Assembly (NCBI GenBank): GCA_963699525.1 | Contig: CAVOUI010000007.1 | Location: forward strand, 186,001-250,000 | Direction: 5' to 3' | Length of the DNA stretch: 64,000 nucleotides | Source: SG8-41 sp963699525 | GTDB taxonomy: Bacteria; Pseudomonadota; Gammaproteobacteria; Burkholderiales; SG8-41 | In this document: positions 52,926-60,795 of the stretch, piece by piece | Numbering within the stretch: the stretch's first letter is position 1 | Layout of the letters: every line of letters begins with the position of its first letter | Notes under the pieces: generated by a model | What the model saw: the letters and a program-made list of their open reading frames with translations, nothing else | Told to the model about the DNA's origin: nothing | Databases searched by the model: none | Position numbers and translations under genes: made by a program

Positions 52926-53708
52926 CTACTTCTTTCCCTTGAGCACGGTGTCGAAGAACCGCAGCGTCCGCTGCCAGCTGTCGGCCGCGGCCGCGGCGTC
53001 GAAATTGCCGCGCTCGTACGAATGACCGGCGGATTCGTACATTTGAAATTCGTAGGGGGCCTTGGCATCGGTCAAAATTGATCTCAAGTCATTGGCGTAC
53101 CGGGGCAAGACGGTCGCGTCTTGAGCGCCGTGCAACACCAGCACAGGGGAACTCTTCGAGGTGAACGCATTTCTCAATGCACTGAGCGTCTTGTCCGTGC
53201 CCGCGCCACTGACCGCACCGTAGTAGCTGACGCCGGCCCGGACATCCCCTCGCGCCGCAAGCAGCAGCGCCCAGTAGCCACCATTGGAAAATCCCACCGC
53301 GCCGATGCGGTCCGCCTGCACGCCCTCGGTCTTCTTCAGCGTCTCGATCGCGCTGACGAAATCCGCGTAGATGCTCTGCGCGTAGGTCGTAAAGGTCTGC
53401 TGGCGATTGCTCTCATTCAGGCCGTACGCCCGGAAGAAATCGGGCACCAGGCAGACGTAGCCTTCCGCGGCCAGCCGCTCCGCATAGGCGTGATCAGACG
53501 GCCGCAGACCGCCGCTCGTATGCAGAACGAGCACGCCGGGAGAAGGCCCGGTCCCGGCGGGCCGGTAGAGCGTTGCCTCCATCTTCTGTCCGACACCCAC
53601 CTTGACCTGCACGGGGTCGACTGCCGCCGCAAGACCCGACGCGAACCAGAGCGCCACGCCGGCCTGGATTGCGAAAGACGGCGAGCGCAGTAACCTCACG
53701 GTGTTCAT
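52926..53708 (-). CDS. exported dienelactone-hydrolase-family protein
   Basis: A 260-residue alpha/beta hydrolase with a signal peptide (IQAGVALWFASGLAAA). The nucleophile motif is GFSNGGYW (Ser where classical dienelactone hydrolase has Cys), the acid lies in LHGAQDATVLP and the His in SAGHSYER. The Ser nucleophile and export argue for an esterase or lactonase in the periplasm. It is second in a two-gene minus-strand unit, 21 bases after the FMN reductase. The 100 bases to the convergent small membrane protein hold nothing recognisable. Confidence 0.88.
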   Translation of the reverse strand: MNTVRLLRSPSFAIQAGVALWFASGLAAAVDPVQVKVGVGQKMEATLYRPAGTGPSPGVLVLHTSGGLRPSDHAYAERLAAEGYVCLVPDFFRAYGLNESNRQQTFTTYAQSIYADFVSAIETLKKTEGVQADRIGAVGFSNGGYWALLLAARGDVRAGVSYYGAVSGAGTDKTLSALRNAFTSKSSPVLVLHGAQDATVLPRYANDLRSILTDAKAPYEFQMYESAGHSYERGNFDAAAAADSWQRTLRFFDTVLKGKK

Positions 53709-53729
53709 GCCCCCTACTCCATCTTTCCG

Positions 53730-54293
53730 TCACCGTCGCCGCGTGGTGCTGACAAACTCGGCAAATCCCGCGACGTAGCTTTGCACGCGCTTGCGCGACT
53801 CTTCATCGGTCAGGGTCCCGGATGCGTCGAACAGCTTGTGCGCGCCGCTGAGGTAAAGCGATTGTCCGAACCACGTCCGCGTTCCCAGCGTCTTCAGCAC
53901 CGGAAGCCAGGCGTTCTGCGAGAGAAGCGTCCCGAACCTGCCTGGCGATGCCCCGATCATCCCGACGGGCAGTCCTCCAAACACTCTCGGAATGTCGTCG
54001 GCCGGCCGAGACAGCCAGTCAATCGCATTCTTGAACACGCCCGGCAAGGAATTGTTGTATTCGGGAGTAACCAGCAGCAACCCGTCGGCCGACGCGATCT
54101 TGTCCTTCAGCGTGGCGACGATGGCTGGTATGCCGGCGGACGCCTCGAGATCTCCGTCATAAAGCGGGATCCCCTTGATCGTTTCGATTTCGATCGTTGT
54201 GCCTGCGGGCACAAGCCCCGCAGCAACGCGCAAGAGCGCCGCGTTGAGCGACCGGGTTCGGAGACTGCCGGAGATGCCGATGATTTTGGCCAC
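53730..54293 (-). CDS. NADPH-dependent FMN reductase
   Basis: A 187-residue flavodoxin-fold reductase. ISGSLRTRSLNAALLR (residues 6-21) forms the FMN phosphate loop, and LVTPEYNNSLPGVFKNAIDWLSR is the family signature; MIGASPGRFGT follows. Members reduce FMN, quinones, azo dyes or chromate. The start is GTG 54293 with only a distant GAGG upstream. It may supply reduced flavin to an oxygenase elsewhere. Forms a unit with the dienelactone-hydrolase-like gene. Confidence 0.9.
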   Translation of the reverse strand: MAKIIGISGSLRTRSLNAALLRVAAGLVPAGTTIEIETIKGIPLYDGDLEASAGIPAIVATLKDKIASADGLLLVTPEYNNSLPGVFKNAIDWLSRPADDIPRVFGGLPVGMIGASPGRFGTLLSQNAWLPVLKTLGTRTWFGQSLYLSGAHKLFDASGTLTDEESRKRVQSYVAGFAEFVSTTRRR

Positions 54294-54320
54294 GTTTTGC
54301 CAGCAACCTCAGGATCAAAC

Positions 54321-54370
54321 GGAGTCAGAGTAACTTTTTTGGGATAAAGGGGACACAGACATTTACTAAG
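54321..54370. repeat. short dispersed-element-like sequence
   Basis: GGAGTCAGAGTAACTTTTTT followed by GGGATAAAGGGGACACAGAC and ATTTACTAAG. The mix of GGAGTCAGAGTAAC and AAAGGGGACACAGACATTTA is of the kind found in REP-associated remnants of proteobacteria. It lies between the FMN reductase and the 46-residue Cys-rich gene and is clearly less GC-rich than its surroundings. Confidence 0.35.
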
Positions 54371-54408
54371 AAAAGGTGTGCGTCCCGTTCTTTCCCGAAC
54401 TTGCACCG

Positions 54409-54549
54409 TTACTTCTTGTTTTCGGGCTGCTGCTTCGGTTGCGTCTGCTCCGGCGCTTTGTAATCGCCGATGACGCCTTTCAGAGGACACACTGAGAACG
54501 CCGGACACTTCATGCAGCCGACTGCCAGGGCGATGGGGCATAGGGTCAT
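54409..54549 (-). CDS. 46-residue Cys-rich protein, CPIALAVGC type
   Basis: A very short gene. The product starts MTLCPIALAVGCMKCPAFS, continues VCPLKGVIGDYKAPEQ and ends in a Gln/Lys/Pro-rich tail. Five cysteines (positions 4, 12, 15, 21 within a 25-residue stretch, all but one next to Pro or Lys) suggest a metal or iron-sulphur site or a zinc knuckle. GGAG lies seven bases before ATG 54549, a good ribosome site. No function is known to me. Short Cys-rich proteins of this kind recur in proteobacteria. The surrounding 115 and 254 non-coding bases are AT-richer and carry repeat-like sequences. Confidence 0.7.
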   Translation of the reverse strand: MTLCPIALAVGCMKCPAFSVCPLKGVIGDYKAPEQTQPKQQPENKK

Positions 54550-54610
54550 TTCGGTTCTCCTTCGTGATTGTGACGAAAACGGCGTCAGACGTGGAGGCAG
54601 GTTGGAGGGG

Positions 54611-54632
54611 TAAATGGGTCTGCACCTATTTA
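54611..54632. repeat. short palindrome, REP-like
   Basis: TAAATGGGTCTGCACCTATT at 54611-54630 plus two bases. TAAATGGGT pairs with ACCTATTTA (one wobble) around CTGC. It lies in the 254-base space 54550-54803 between the Cys-rich gene and queG, where no gene is seen. Confidence 0.45.
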
Positions 54633-54803
54633 CGTTCTGACCGCTGCTCCATCCCTTCTCAAACTATCCGGTCGTGTTTCTGTAGATTATGCCGCGCACA
54701 AAGAGAGTCCGTAGTTCATACCCGCCTGAAGGCTCGTGCCCTCCCTGCGGCACATTTCGATATAAGAAATGACGTTATCACTCAACGGCAACAGCCCCGG
54801 TTA

Positions 54804-55880
54804 TTAGTCATGTTGCGCCAGCGCCCAATCCACGTGCTCTCGTACAAGCGTCGATGGATGCTCTGCCCGCTTCTTGAGCGCTTCAGTAATCGGTACTGAT
54901 CTCGGCGCATTTCCTAAGCCAACCGCGAGATTCCTCAACCACCGCTCATACCCAATCCGGTGTATCGCGCTCCCCGCGAGGCGCTCGTGGAATTCCGCCT
55001 CGCTCCAGCCGAACAGTTCGACCAGCGTCGCGTCGTCGAGGCCGTTTCTCACGGCAAAGTCGGGCTCGCCGCTCGGTGAAGCAAACTTGTTCCAGGGACA
55101 GACGAGCTGGCAGTCGTCGCAGCCGTAAACCCGGTTGCCGATCAGCGGCCGGAGTTCTTCCGGAATGCTGCCCTTGTGCTCGATGGTGAGGTAGGAAATG
55201 CAGCGCCGCGCGTCGAGCTGGTAGGGGCCAATGATTGCCTGCGTCGGGCAGACGTCGATGCACTTCTGGCAGGTGCCGCAGTGATCCTCCTGCGGCTTGT
55301 CCAGGGGTAGCGGCAGGTCGGTGTAGATCTCGCCGAGAAAAAAATAGGACCCCGCCTCGCGATTCAATAGCAGCGTGTGCTTGCCGCGCCAGCCGAGGCC
55401 GGCTTTCCCCGCCAGCTCGACTTCCATCACCGGCGCGCTGTCGGTGAAGACGCGGTAACGGAATTCGCCCACTTCCTGCCCGATGCGATCGGCGAGCTTC
55501 TGCATGCGGGCGCGCATGAGCTTGTGGTAGTCGCGCCCCAGCGCGTAGCGCGAGATGAAGGCGCGGGTGCCGTCCTTCATCACGTCGTGGCTGTCGCGCG
55601 CGCCCGGCGGCGAGTAATTCATGCGCGCGGCGATGACGCGCAGCGTGCCCGGGACGAGGTCAAAGGGACGCGATCGCTTCGTGCCGTGGCGCTCCATGTA
55701 GTCCATCTCGCCATGGAATCCCTTGCCGAGCCAGTCGAGCAGCCGCGCTTCGGCTTTCCCGAGCTCGCTGTCCGCGATACCGACCTGTTGAAAGCCGAGG
55801 TCGGTGCCCCACTGCTTGATCTGGCGGGCTAACGCGGGGTAGTTGAACTCGGCCCTTTGCTTTTCAGCGATATTTGCCAT
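54804..55880 (-). CDS. queG: epoxyqueuosine reductase
   Basis: A 358-residue cobalamin- and iron-sulphur-dependent enzyme that performs the last step of queuosine biosynthesis in tRNA. The N-terminal domain holds ELAGKAGLGWRGKHTLLLNREAGS; two 4Fe-4S sites follow in CGTCQKCIDVCP and CDDCQLVCPWNK, joined by the CISYLTIEHKG block. The C-terminal HEAT-like part ends LVREHVDWALAQHD. Length and order match the family. The usual neighbour tsaE is here separated from it by a GFA gene and an unknown gene flanked by repeats, so the spacer has been enlarged. Confidence 0.97.
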   Translation of the reverse strand: MANIAEKQRAEFNYPALARQIKQWGTDLGFQQVGIADSELGKAEARLLDWLGKGFHGEMDYMERHGTKRSRPFDLVPGTLRVIAARMNYSPPGARDSHDVMKDGTRAFISRYALGRDYHKLMRARMQKLADRIGQEVGEFRYRVFTDSAPVMEVELAGKAGLGWRGKHTLLLNREAGSYFFLGEIYTDLPLPLDKPQEDHCGTCQKCIDVCPTQAIIGPYQLDARRCISYLTIEHKGSIPEELRPLIGNRVYGCDDCQLVCPWNKFASPSGEPDFAVRNGLDDATLVELFGWSEAEFHERLAGSAIHRIGYERWLRNLAVGLGNAPRSVPITEALKKRAEHPSTLVREHVDWALAQHD

Positions 55881-55884
55881 TGCC

Positions 55885-55911
55885 TGGATTCCCGCCTCCG
55901 CGGGAACGACG
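55885..55911. repeat. dispersed palindrome, family B
   Basis: TGGATTCCCGCCTCCGCGGG followed by AACGACG. TTCCCG pairs with CGGGAA around CCTCCG. This type of sequence is scattered through many proteobacterial genomes. It directly precedes a copy of repeat family A. Confidence 0.6.
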
Positions 55912-55914
55912 CTT

Positions 55915-55951
55915 CCCCCTCACCCTACCCCTCTCCCGCCAGGGGAGAGGG
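55915..55951. repeat. dispersed palindromic repeat, family A, copy 2
   Basis: CCCCCTCACCCTACCCCTCT followed by CCCGCCAGGGGAGAGGG, the reverse orientation of the copy at 23121. CCCCTCTCCC pairs with GGGGAGAGGG. It ends 5 bases before the stop of the GFA gene and may act at the 3' end of that transcript. Confidence 0.75.
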
Positions 55952-55956
55952 AAAAA

Positions 55957-56361
55957 TTACTGCTTCTCTTCCTGTGACATTGAGCGCAGGTCCATCGCCC
56001 ACGTGAGCGCGGACCGGCACCACTGCTGCTTCCTCGGACGCAACTGCGCCCGCTGGCGTATCGTCCCGATGCGCAGTCCGAACACTCGCCGCTCGTCCAC
56101 CGATGTCGAATAGATGGGTGTGCCGCACTCCGGGCAGAACGCCTGGACCCGCGGGGTTCCGCTTTCAGCAGTAGTCTTGACGTACTCCTTCGGTTTGCCG
56201 CCGCGCAGCGTAAGCGCCTCCTTCGCCGCGGGGACGATCACGCGATAGGCCGTGCCCGTTATGTTCTGGCAATCCGTGCAGTGGCAAATCAGGACCTTCT
56301 CCGGATCGATGTCCGCGACGAAGGTGATGTTGCCGCAATGGCATCCGCCATCAATTTTCAT
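55957..56361 (-). CDS. GFA-family (glutathione-dependent formaldehyde-activating enzyme-like) protein
   Basis: A 134-residue zinc protein. The metal ligands are seen in GGCHCGNITF, LICHCTDCQNITG and AFCPECGTPIYS, the standard GFA pattern of three Cys clusters. The C-terminus is longer and less conserved (RKQQWCRSALTWAMDLRS). Most members with this pattern bind a thiol adduct and their true reaction is uncertain. It lies between queG and the unknown gene at 56409 on the same strand. Confidence 0.9.
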   Translation of the reverse strand: MKIDGGCHCGNITFVADIDPEKVLICHCTDCQNITGTAYRVIVPAAKEALTLRGGKPKEYVKTTAESGTPRVQAFCPECGTPIYSTSVDERRVFGLRIGTIRQRAQLRPRKQQWCRSALTWAMDLRSMSQEEKQ

Positions 56362-56408
56362 GATGAGTTCCTCAGTGGGTCGTGCAGCGTTGCGCTCGTT
56401 GATTCTCC

Positions 56409-56859
56409 TCAGTCGCCAATCTCAGGCTGCGCCCTCGCCGATAGTCCGTGCAAGCCACCAGAAGAACATCCACAAGAGCGCGCACCGATGCCCAGGCATA
56501 CCGCGAGGATCTGGATGACGTGTCCGCGGGTCGTCGCGCCGTGCCCTTCGACCACGGGCGTATCACGAATGACGCGAAATCCAGGCGGGGGGAACTGCTG
56601 CGCCCGCAGGACTCTTGCGCCGAGCAACCAGAGATAGATCGCGAAGGCGACCAGCGGTACGCAAAGGATGAAAGCGGCCAGCGTAGAGCGCCAGCTTTGC
56701 GCGGCGCGCCGTTTCCGCGGGCTCCGATGCAAGCCACTCGCGGAACGGCTCGCGGATGTGCTCGAAACCCGCGATCAGCAGGCCGCCGACCGCCGCGACG
56801 AGCACGATCAGCAGTAGCGCCTGCCGCCGTGCTTCGGGGTCTGCCTTCTGTTTTCCCAT
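56409..56859 (-). CDS. unknown membrane protein, one apparent frameshift
   Basis: Restored length is about 149 residues with two membrane helices. MGKQKADPEARRQ is followed by ALLLIVLVAAVGGLLIAGF and EPFREWLASEPAETARR. One extra base near 56700 then shifts the frame to QSWRSTLAAFILCVPLVAFAIYLWLLG and VLRAQQFPPPGFRVIRDTPVV. The end is uncertain: the frame closing at 56409 is poor in codon use, and another frame reading ALVDVLLVACTDYRRG looks better, so a second break may exist. No family recognised. Confidence 0.6.
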
Positions 56860-56874
56860 CGCCTCGGTTCCCGA

Positions 56875-56901
56875 CCAACCCTCTCCCGCCAGGGGAGAGC
56901 G
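56875..56901. repeat. dispersed palindromic repeat, family A, copy 3 with a degenerate tandem copy
   Basis: CCAACCCTCTCCCGCCAGGG then GAGAGCG, same orientation as copy 2. A degenerate relative follows at about 56918-56942 (CCTCGCCACCTGGGAAAGGC). It lies between the divergent unknown gene and tsaE. Confidence 0.65.
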
Positions 56902-56957
56902 AATAGTGTCGCCACCCTCGCCACCTGGGAAAGGCGAAGTTAGATGATAATGCGCGG

Positions 56958-57419
56958 ATGCCCTTGATATCTCGATATCTTCCAGGGGAAGCGGACACCC
57001 TCGCGCTCGGCACCGAGCTGGCCCCACACCTTCAGCCGGGCCTGGTCGTCTACCTCTCCGGCGAGCTGGGGGCCGGCAAGACGACCCTCGCCCGGGGCAT
57101 TCTCAGGGGGCTCGGATATGACGGGCGGGTAAAGAGTCCCTCGTTCGCCCTGGTTGAACCTTATAAGTTTTCTAGGTTATACTTGTATCACTTTGATTTT
57201 TATCGGTTCACTGATCCACGGGAACTGGACGAGGCCGGCTTCAGGGAGCACTTCAATCCCGAATCGGTTTGCCTCGTGGAGTGGCCCGAAAACGCCGCGG
57301 GTGCGGTGCCCCCGGCCGACATACGAATCGAACTGAAGGTAGCGGGCGGCGGGAGGCAACTGGAGATCGACGCCAACACGGAGGCAGGCAGGCGTTGTTT
57401 GGAGCATCTGAAACACTAG
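56958..57419 (+). CDS. tsaE: tRNA threonylcarbamoyladenosine biosynthesis ATPase TsaE
   Basis: A 153-residue P-loop ATPase that powers formation of t6A37 in tRNA with TsaB and TsaD. Walker A is GELGAGKTT (35-43); the family blocks VKSPSFALVEPY and LYHFDFYRF (residues 73-85) and VEWPENA follow. A short stretch around 57166-57200 is AT-rich (TTTTCTAGGTTATACTTGTA), unusual here. The stop overlaps the amidase reading frame by 25 bases, the arrangement commonly seen for this gene pair. Confidence 0.97.
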   Translation: MPLISRYLPGEADTLALGTELAPHLQPGLVVYLSGELGAGKTTLARGILRGLGYDGRVKSPSFALVEPYKFSRLYLYHFDFYRFTDPRELDEAGFREHFNPESVCLVEWPENAAGAVPPADIRIELKVAGGGRQLEIDANTEAGRRCLEHLKH

Positions 57420-58702
57420 GTTTTCCACGCGGCCGCGCGCTGGCACGGCCGTCTTACCTCGTCACACTCTTTTCCCTCGCCGTTGCTCTCCTTCCCGCCC
57501 CTGCGGCGGCGCAATCCGGCACCCAGATCGTCGCCGCGCGCGCGTGGCCGGCTCCGGACTACACGCGGATTACGCTGGAGAGCCAGGAAGCGCTCAAGTA
57601 CTCGGTCCTCACCCTGAAGGACCCCGAGCGGCTGGCGGTGGATCTCGAGGACATCGAAGTGACCGCCGCCCTGACCGGCCTCGTGGAAAAAATCGGCGCG
57701 AACGACCCTTACATCAAGGGCATGCGCATCGGGCGCCCCAAGCCCGGGATCGTCAGGCTGGTATTTGACCTCAAGAGCGAGATCAAGCCGCAGGTGTTCA
57801 CGCTTGCGCCCGTTGGCGATTACGGCCACCGCCTCGTGATCGACGTCTACCCCCTCGAGCCGCCCGACCCCCTGCTCGCGTTCCTCGACAAGCTGCAGCT
57901 ACCGCGCGAGGACGGGGCGGTGGCTGCCGAGCCCAAGGGCCGGGCATCCGCCGGGAAGCCGGCACCCGCGCGCCCCGACGCCGCACGCCTCATCATCGTC
58001 GTGCTGGATGCCGGCCACGGTGGCGAGGATCCGGGCGCCCTGGGCCGCCGCGGCACCCACGAGAAGAACGTGACGCTCGACATCGCGCAGAAGGTCAAGG
58101 CGCGCATCGACCAGGAACCCAACATGCGCGCGGTGCTGACCCGCGACGGTGACTATTACCTGCCGCTCCAGATGCGGGTGGAGAAGGCGCAGCGGGTGCG
58201 CGCCGATCTCTTCGTCTCGATCCACGCCGACGCCTTCGTCCGCCCCCACGCGCGCGGCGCTTCGGTATTCGCGCTTTCCGAGAAAGGCGCCACTTCGGCC
58301 GCTGCGAGCTGGCTCGCCAACCGCGAGAACGCCGCCGACCTGATCGGAGGCGTGAACCTCCAGGGCAAGGACCGCTATCTCAAGATGACGCTCGCCGATC
58401 TCTCGCTCACGGCTCAGATCAACGACAGCCTGAAGGCCGGGCGGGCGGTGCTGGCCGAGCTGGGCGGCGTCAACGATCTGCACAAGTCCGATGTCGAGCA
58501 GGCGGGCTTCGCGGTGCTGAAGGCGCCCGACATTCCCTCGATTCTCGTGGAGACCGCCTTCATCAGCAACCCGGAGGAGGAATTGCGGCTCCGGAGCACC
58601 GCCTACCAGAACAAGGTGGCAGAGGCGATCTTCGTCGGCATCAAGCGCTACTTCGCCAAGAATCCGCCGCTCGCGCGGGATCGCGTTGCCCTGAACAACT
58701 GA
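57395..58702 (+). CDS. amiC: N-acetylmuramoyl-L-alanine amidase, AmiC type
   Basis: A protein of about 435 residues that cuts septal peptidoglycan during daughter-cell separation. A leader with Arg residues (GRALARPSYLVTLFSLAVALL, possibly Tat-type) is followed by an AMIN domain (LESQEALKYSVLTLKDPERLAVDLED) and the Amidase_3 domain with zinc ligands in VLDAGHGGEDPG, the Glu in THEKNVTLDIA, FVSIHADAF and the catalytic Glu in ILVETAFISNPEEE. There is no ATG; the best start is TTG 57395 with GGAGG ten bases upstream, inside the end of tsaE. Confidence 0.93.
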   Translation: MFGASETLGFPRGRALARPSYLVTLFSLAVALLPAPAAAQSGTQIVAARAWPAPDYTRITLESQEALKYSVLTLKDPERLAVDLEDIEVTAALTGLVEKIGANDPYIKGMRIGRPKPGIVRLVFDLKSEIKPQVFTLAPVGDYGHRLVIDVYPLEPPDPLLAFLDKLQLPREDGAVAAEPKGRASAGKPAPARPDAARLIIVVLDAGHGGEDPGALGRRGTHEKNVTLDIAQKVKARIDQEPNMRAVLTRDGDYYLPLQMRVEKAQRVRADLFVSIHADAFVRPHARGASVFALSEKGATSAAASWLANRENAADLIGGVNLQGKDRYLKMTLADLSLTAQINDSLKAGRAVLAELGGVNDLHKSDVEQAGFAVLKAPDIPSILVETAFISNPEEELRLRSTAYQNKVAEAIFVGIKRYFAKNPPLARDRVALNN

Positions 58703-58766
58703 GCAGCGACGACGAGTGACGAAAAAGAAGCAGGCCAGAACCGAGCATTGCAGTGGGAGGGACCGC

Positions 58767-59292
58767 TTGAATAAGCCGGTCCCGATGCTGAACCGAACCT
58801 TAGCGCTACTACTCCCCCTTCTTCTCGCAGCAACTCCCGCCCTCGCGGAGGTCCAGGGGCGCGTCGTATCCGTGCATGACGGCGATACCTTGACTGTCCT
58901 CATGGACCAACGCCAGGTGCGCGTGCGTTTGACCGACATCGACGCGCCCGAGCTGCGGCCAGCCGTACGGCACGCGGTCCCGCCAATCGCTGTCCAATCT
59001 CTGCTTTGGAAAGGTGGCCTCGCTCGACGTCCGCGGGCACGACCGCTACAAGCGGGTCCTGGCGCGCGTCAACTGCGCTGGAGCGGATGCGAATGCCGAA
59101 CAGGTGCGCCGGGGCTACGCCTGGACCTTCGTCCGCTACGTGCGCCCGGACTCTCCGCTCTTCGCCATCGAGCGCGAGGCGCGCGCCGCCCACCGCGGCT
59201 TGTGGCAGGACCCTGAGCCGGTCGCGCCCTGGGACTGGCGGACCCGCATCCGGCAGTCCGCTCGACCGACCAGCTCTCGCACGGGCTTCTGA
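58767..59292 (+). CDS. thermonuclease (SNase)-family protein, one apparent frameshift
   Basis: Restored length is about 174 residues. The signal peptide LALLLPLLLAATPALA is followed by GRVVSVHDGDTLTVLM and VRVRLTDIDAPEL. One extra base at 58956 then shifts the frame to GQPYGTRSRQSLSNLCFGK, DRYKRVLARVNC, ADANAEQVRRGYAW and AHRGLWQDP. The residues that bind calcium and attack phosphate (Asp in HDGDT, DIDAPE and Arg in DRYKR) are kept. TTG 58767 after GGGAGG is the likely start, with ATG 58785 as alternative. The C-terminus may be longer through a further break (see findings). Confidence 0.87.
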
Positions 59293-59370
59293 AGCTGCTC
59301 GAGTCCGGGGACCGGCGCTGGAAGGACGTGCAGAAGGTAGTAAAGATCCGGCTCGACGAGCGATCGAGCT

Positions 59371-60783
59371 TCAAGTCTTGAGGGCGACCAGCACCTCGTC
59401 GAGCATCTTCTTCGCGTCGCCGAAGAGCATCCGGTTGTTTTCCTTGTAGAAGAGCGGGTTGTCCACGCCCGCGTAGCCGGACGCCATGCTGCGCTTCATC
59501 ACGACCGAGGTCTTGGCCTTCCAGACTTCCAGCACCGGCATGCCGGCAATCGGACTGGTCGGGTCCTCCTGGGCGGACGGGTTCACGATGTCGTTGGCGC
59601 CGATCACCATGGAGACATCGGTGTCCGGGAAGTCCGCGTTGAGTTCGTCCATCTCCAGCACGATGTCGTAGGGCACCTTCGCTTCCGCCAGCAGCACGTT
59701 CATGTGGCCAGGCATCCGCCCGGCCACCGGGTGGATGCCGAAGCGCACGTTGACGCCCTTCTCGCGCAGAAGCTTGGTGATCTCGTACACCGCGTGCTGG
59801 GCCTGCGCCACCGCCATGCCGTAGCCCGGCACGATGATCACGTTTTTCGCGCCGCGCAAGAGCTCCGCGGTCTCGGCCGCAAGGATCGGGAATACTTCGC
59901 CCGCCGGCTGCGCGCCGGCTGCCGCCGGCGCCCCGCCTCCGGTGCCGAAGCCGCCCGCGATTACGGCGAGGAAATGGCGGTTCATCGCCCGGCACATGAT
60001 GTAGGAGAGGATCGCGCCGCTCGAGCCCACGAGGGCGCCGGTCACGATCAGCAGGTCGTTCGAGAGCATGAAGCCGGTCGCCGCCGCCGCCCAGCCGGAG
60101 TAGCTGTTCAGCATCGAAATCACCACCGGCATGTCTGCGCCGCCGATCGCCATCACCATGTGTATGCCGAAAAGCAGCGCGATCACGGTCATCACGATGA
60201 GCGGCGTCATGCCGTCGGCCATCGAGTGCGAGTTGATGAAGCGCCAGCCGAACCAGAGCACCGCGATCAGGCCGGCCAGATTGATCCAGTGGCGCGCCGG
60301 CAGGAGCATCGGCTTGCCGCTGATCTTGGCCGAGAGCTTGCCGAACGCGATCACCGACCCGGAAAAGGTCACCGCGCCGATCAGCACGCCGATGTAGATC
60401 TCCAGCTCGTGGATAGTCTTCTCCGCGCCCTGGAACTGGGCGGAGGCCGCGGGATCGATGTAGTTGGCGAACCCGACCAGCACCGCGGCAAGGCCCACCA
60501 GGCTGTGCATCAGCGCGACCAGTTCGGGCATCTGCGTCATCCTGACGACGCGCGCGGCGTAGAGCCCGATCGTCGCGCCCACCACCATCGCGCCGACGAT
60601 CCATGCGTAGCCGCCGGAGGTGACGTTCGGCCCGGACACGGTCGCGAGGACCGCGATCGTCATGCCGATCATGCCGTAGAGGTTCCCGCGCCGCGACGTC
60701 TCGGGGTTCGAGAGCCCCCCGAGGCTCAGAATGAAGAGGATCGTCGCGCCGATGTAGGAGACGGTGGCCAGGGTTGCGGACAT
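59371..60783 (-). CDS. pntB: NAD(P) transhydrogenase subunit beta
   Basis: A 470-residue membrane subunit. It has about nine transmembrane helices in the first 260 residues (SYIGATILFILSLGGLSN, YAWIVGAMVVGATIG, and others), then the NADP-binding domain with VIIVPGYGMAVAQAQHAVYE, MNVLLAEAKVPYDIVLEMDELN and VIGANDIVNPSAQEDP. With PntA it uses the proton gradient to make NADPH from NADH. It follows pntA by 12 bases. No disturbance of the frame. Confidence 0.97.
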   Translation of the reverse strand: MSATLATVSYIGATILFILSLGGLSNPETSRRGNLYGMIGMTIAVLATVSGPNVTSGGYAWIVGAMVVGATIGLYAARVVRMTQMPELVALMHSLVGLAAVLVGFANYIDPAASAQFQGAEKTIHELEIYIGVLIGAVTFSGSVIAFGKLSAKISGKPMLLPARHWINLAGLIAVLWFGWRFINSHSMADGMTPLIVMTVIALLFGIHMVMAIGGADMPVVISMLNSYSGWAAAATGFMLSNDLLIVTGALVGSSGAILSYIMCRAMNRHFLAVIAGGFGTGGGAPAAAGAQPAGEVFPILAAETAELLRGAKNVIIVPGYGMAVAQAQHAVYEITKLLREKGVNVRFGIHPVAGRMPGHMNVLLAEAKVPYDIVLEMDELNADFPDTDVSMVIGANDIVNPSAQEDPTSPIAGMPVLEVWKAKTSVVMKRSMASGYAGVDNPLFYKENNRMLFGDAKKMLDEVLVALKT

Positions 60784-60795
60784 GGATCGTCTCCC

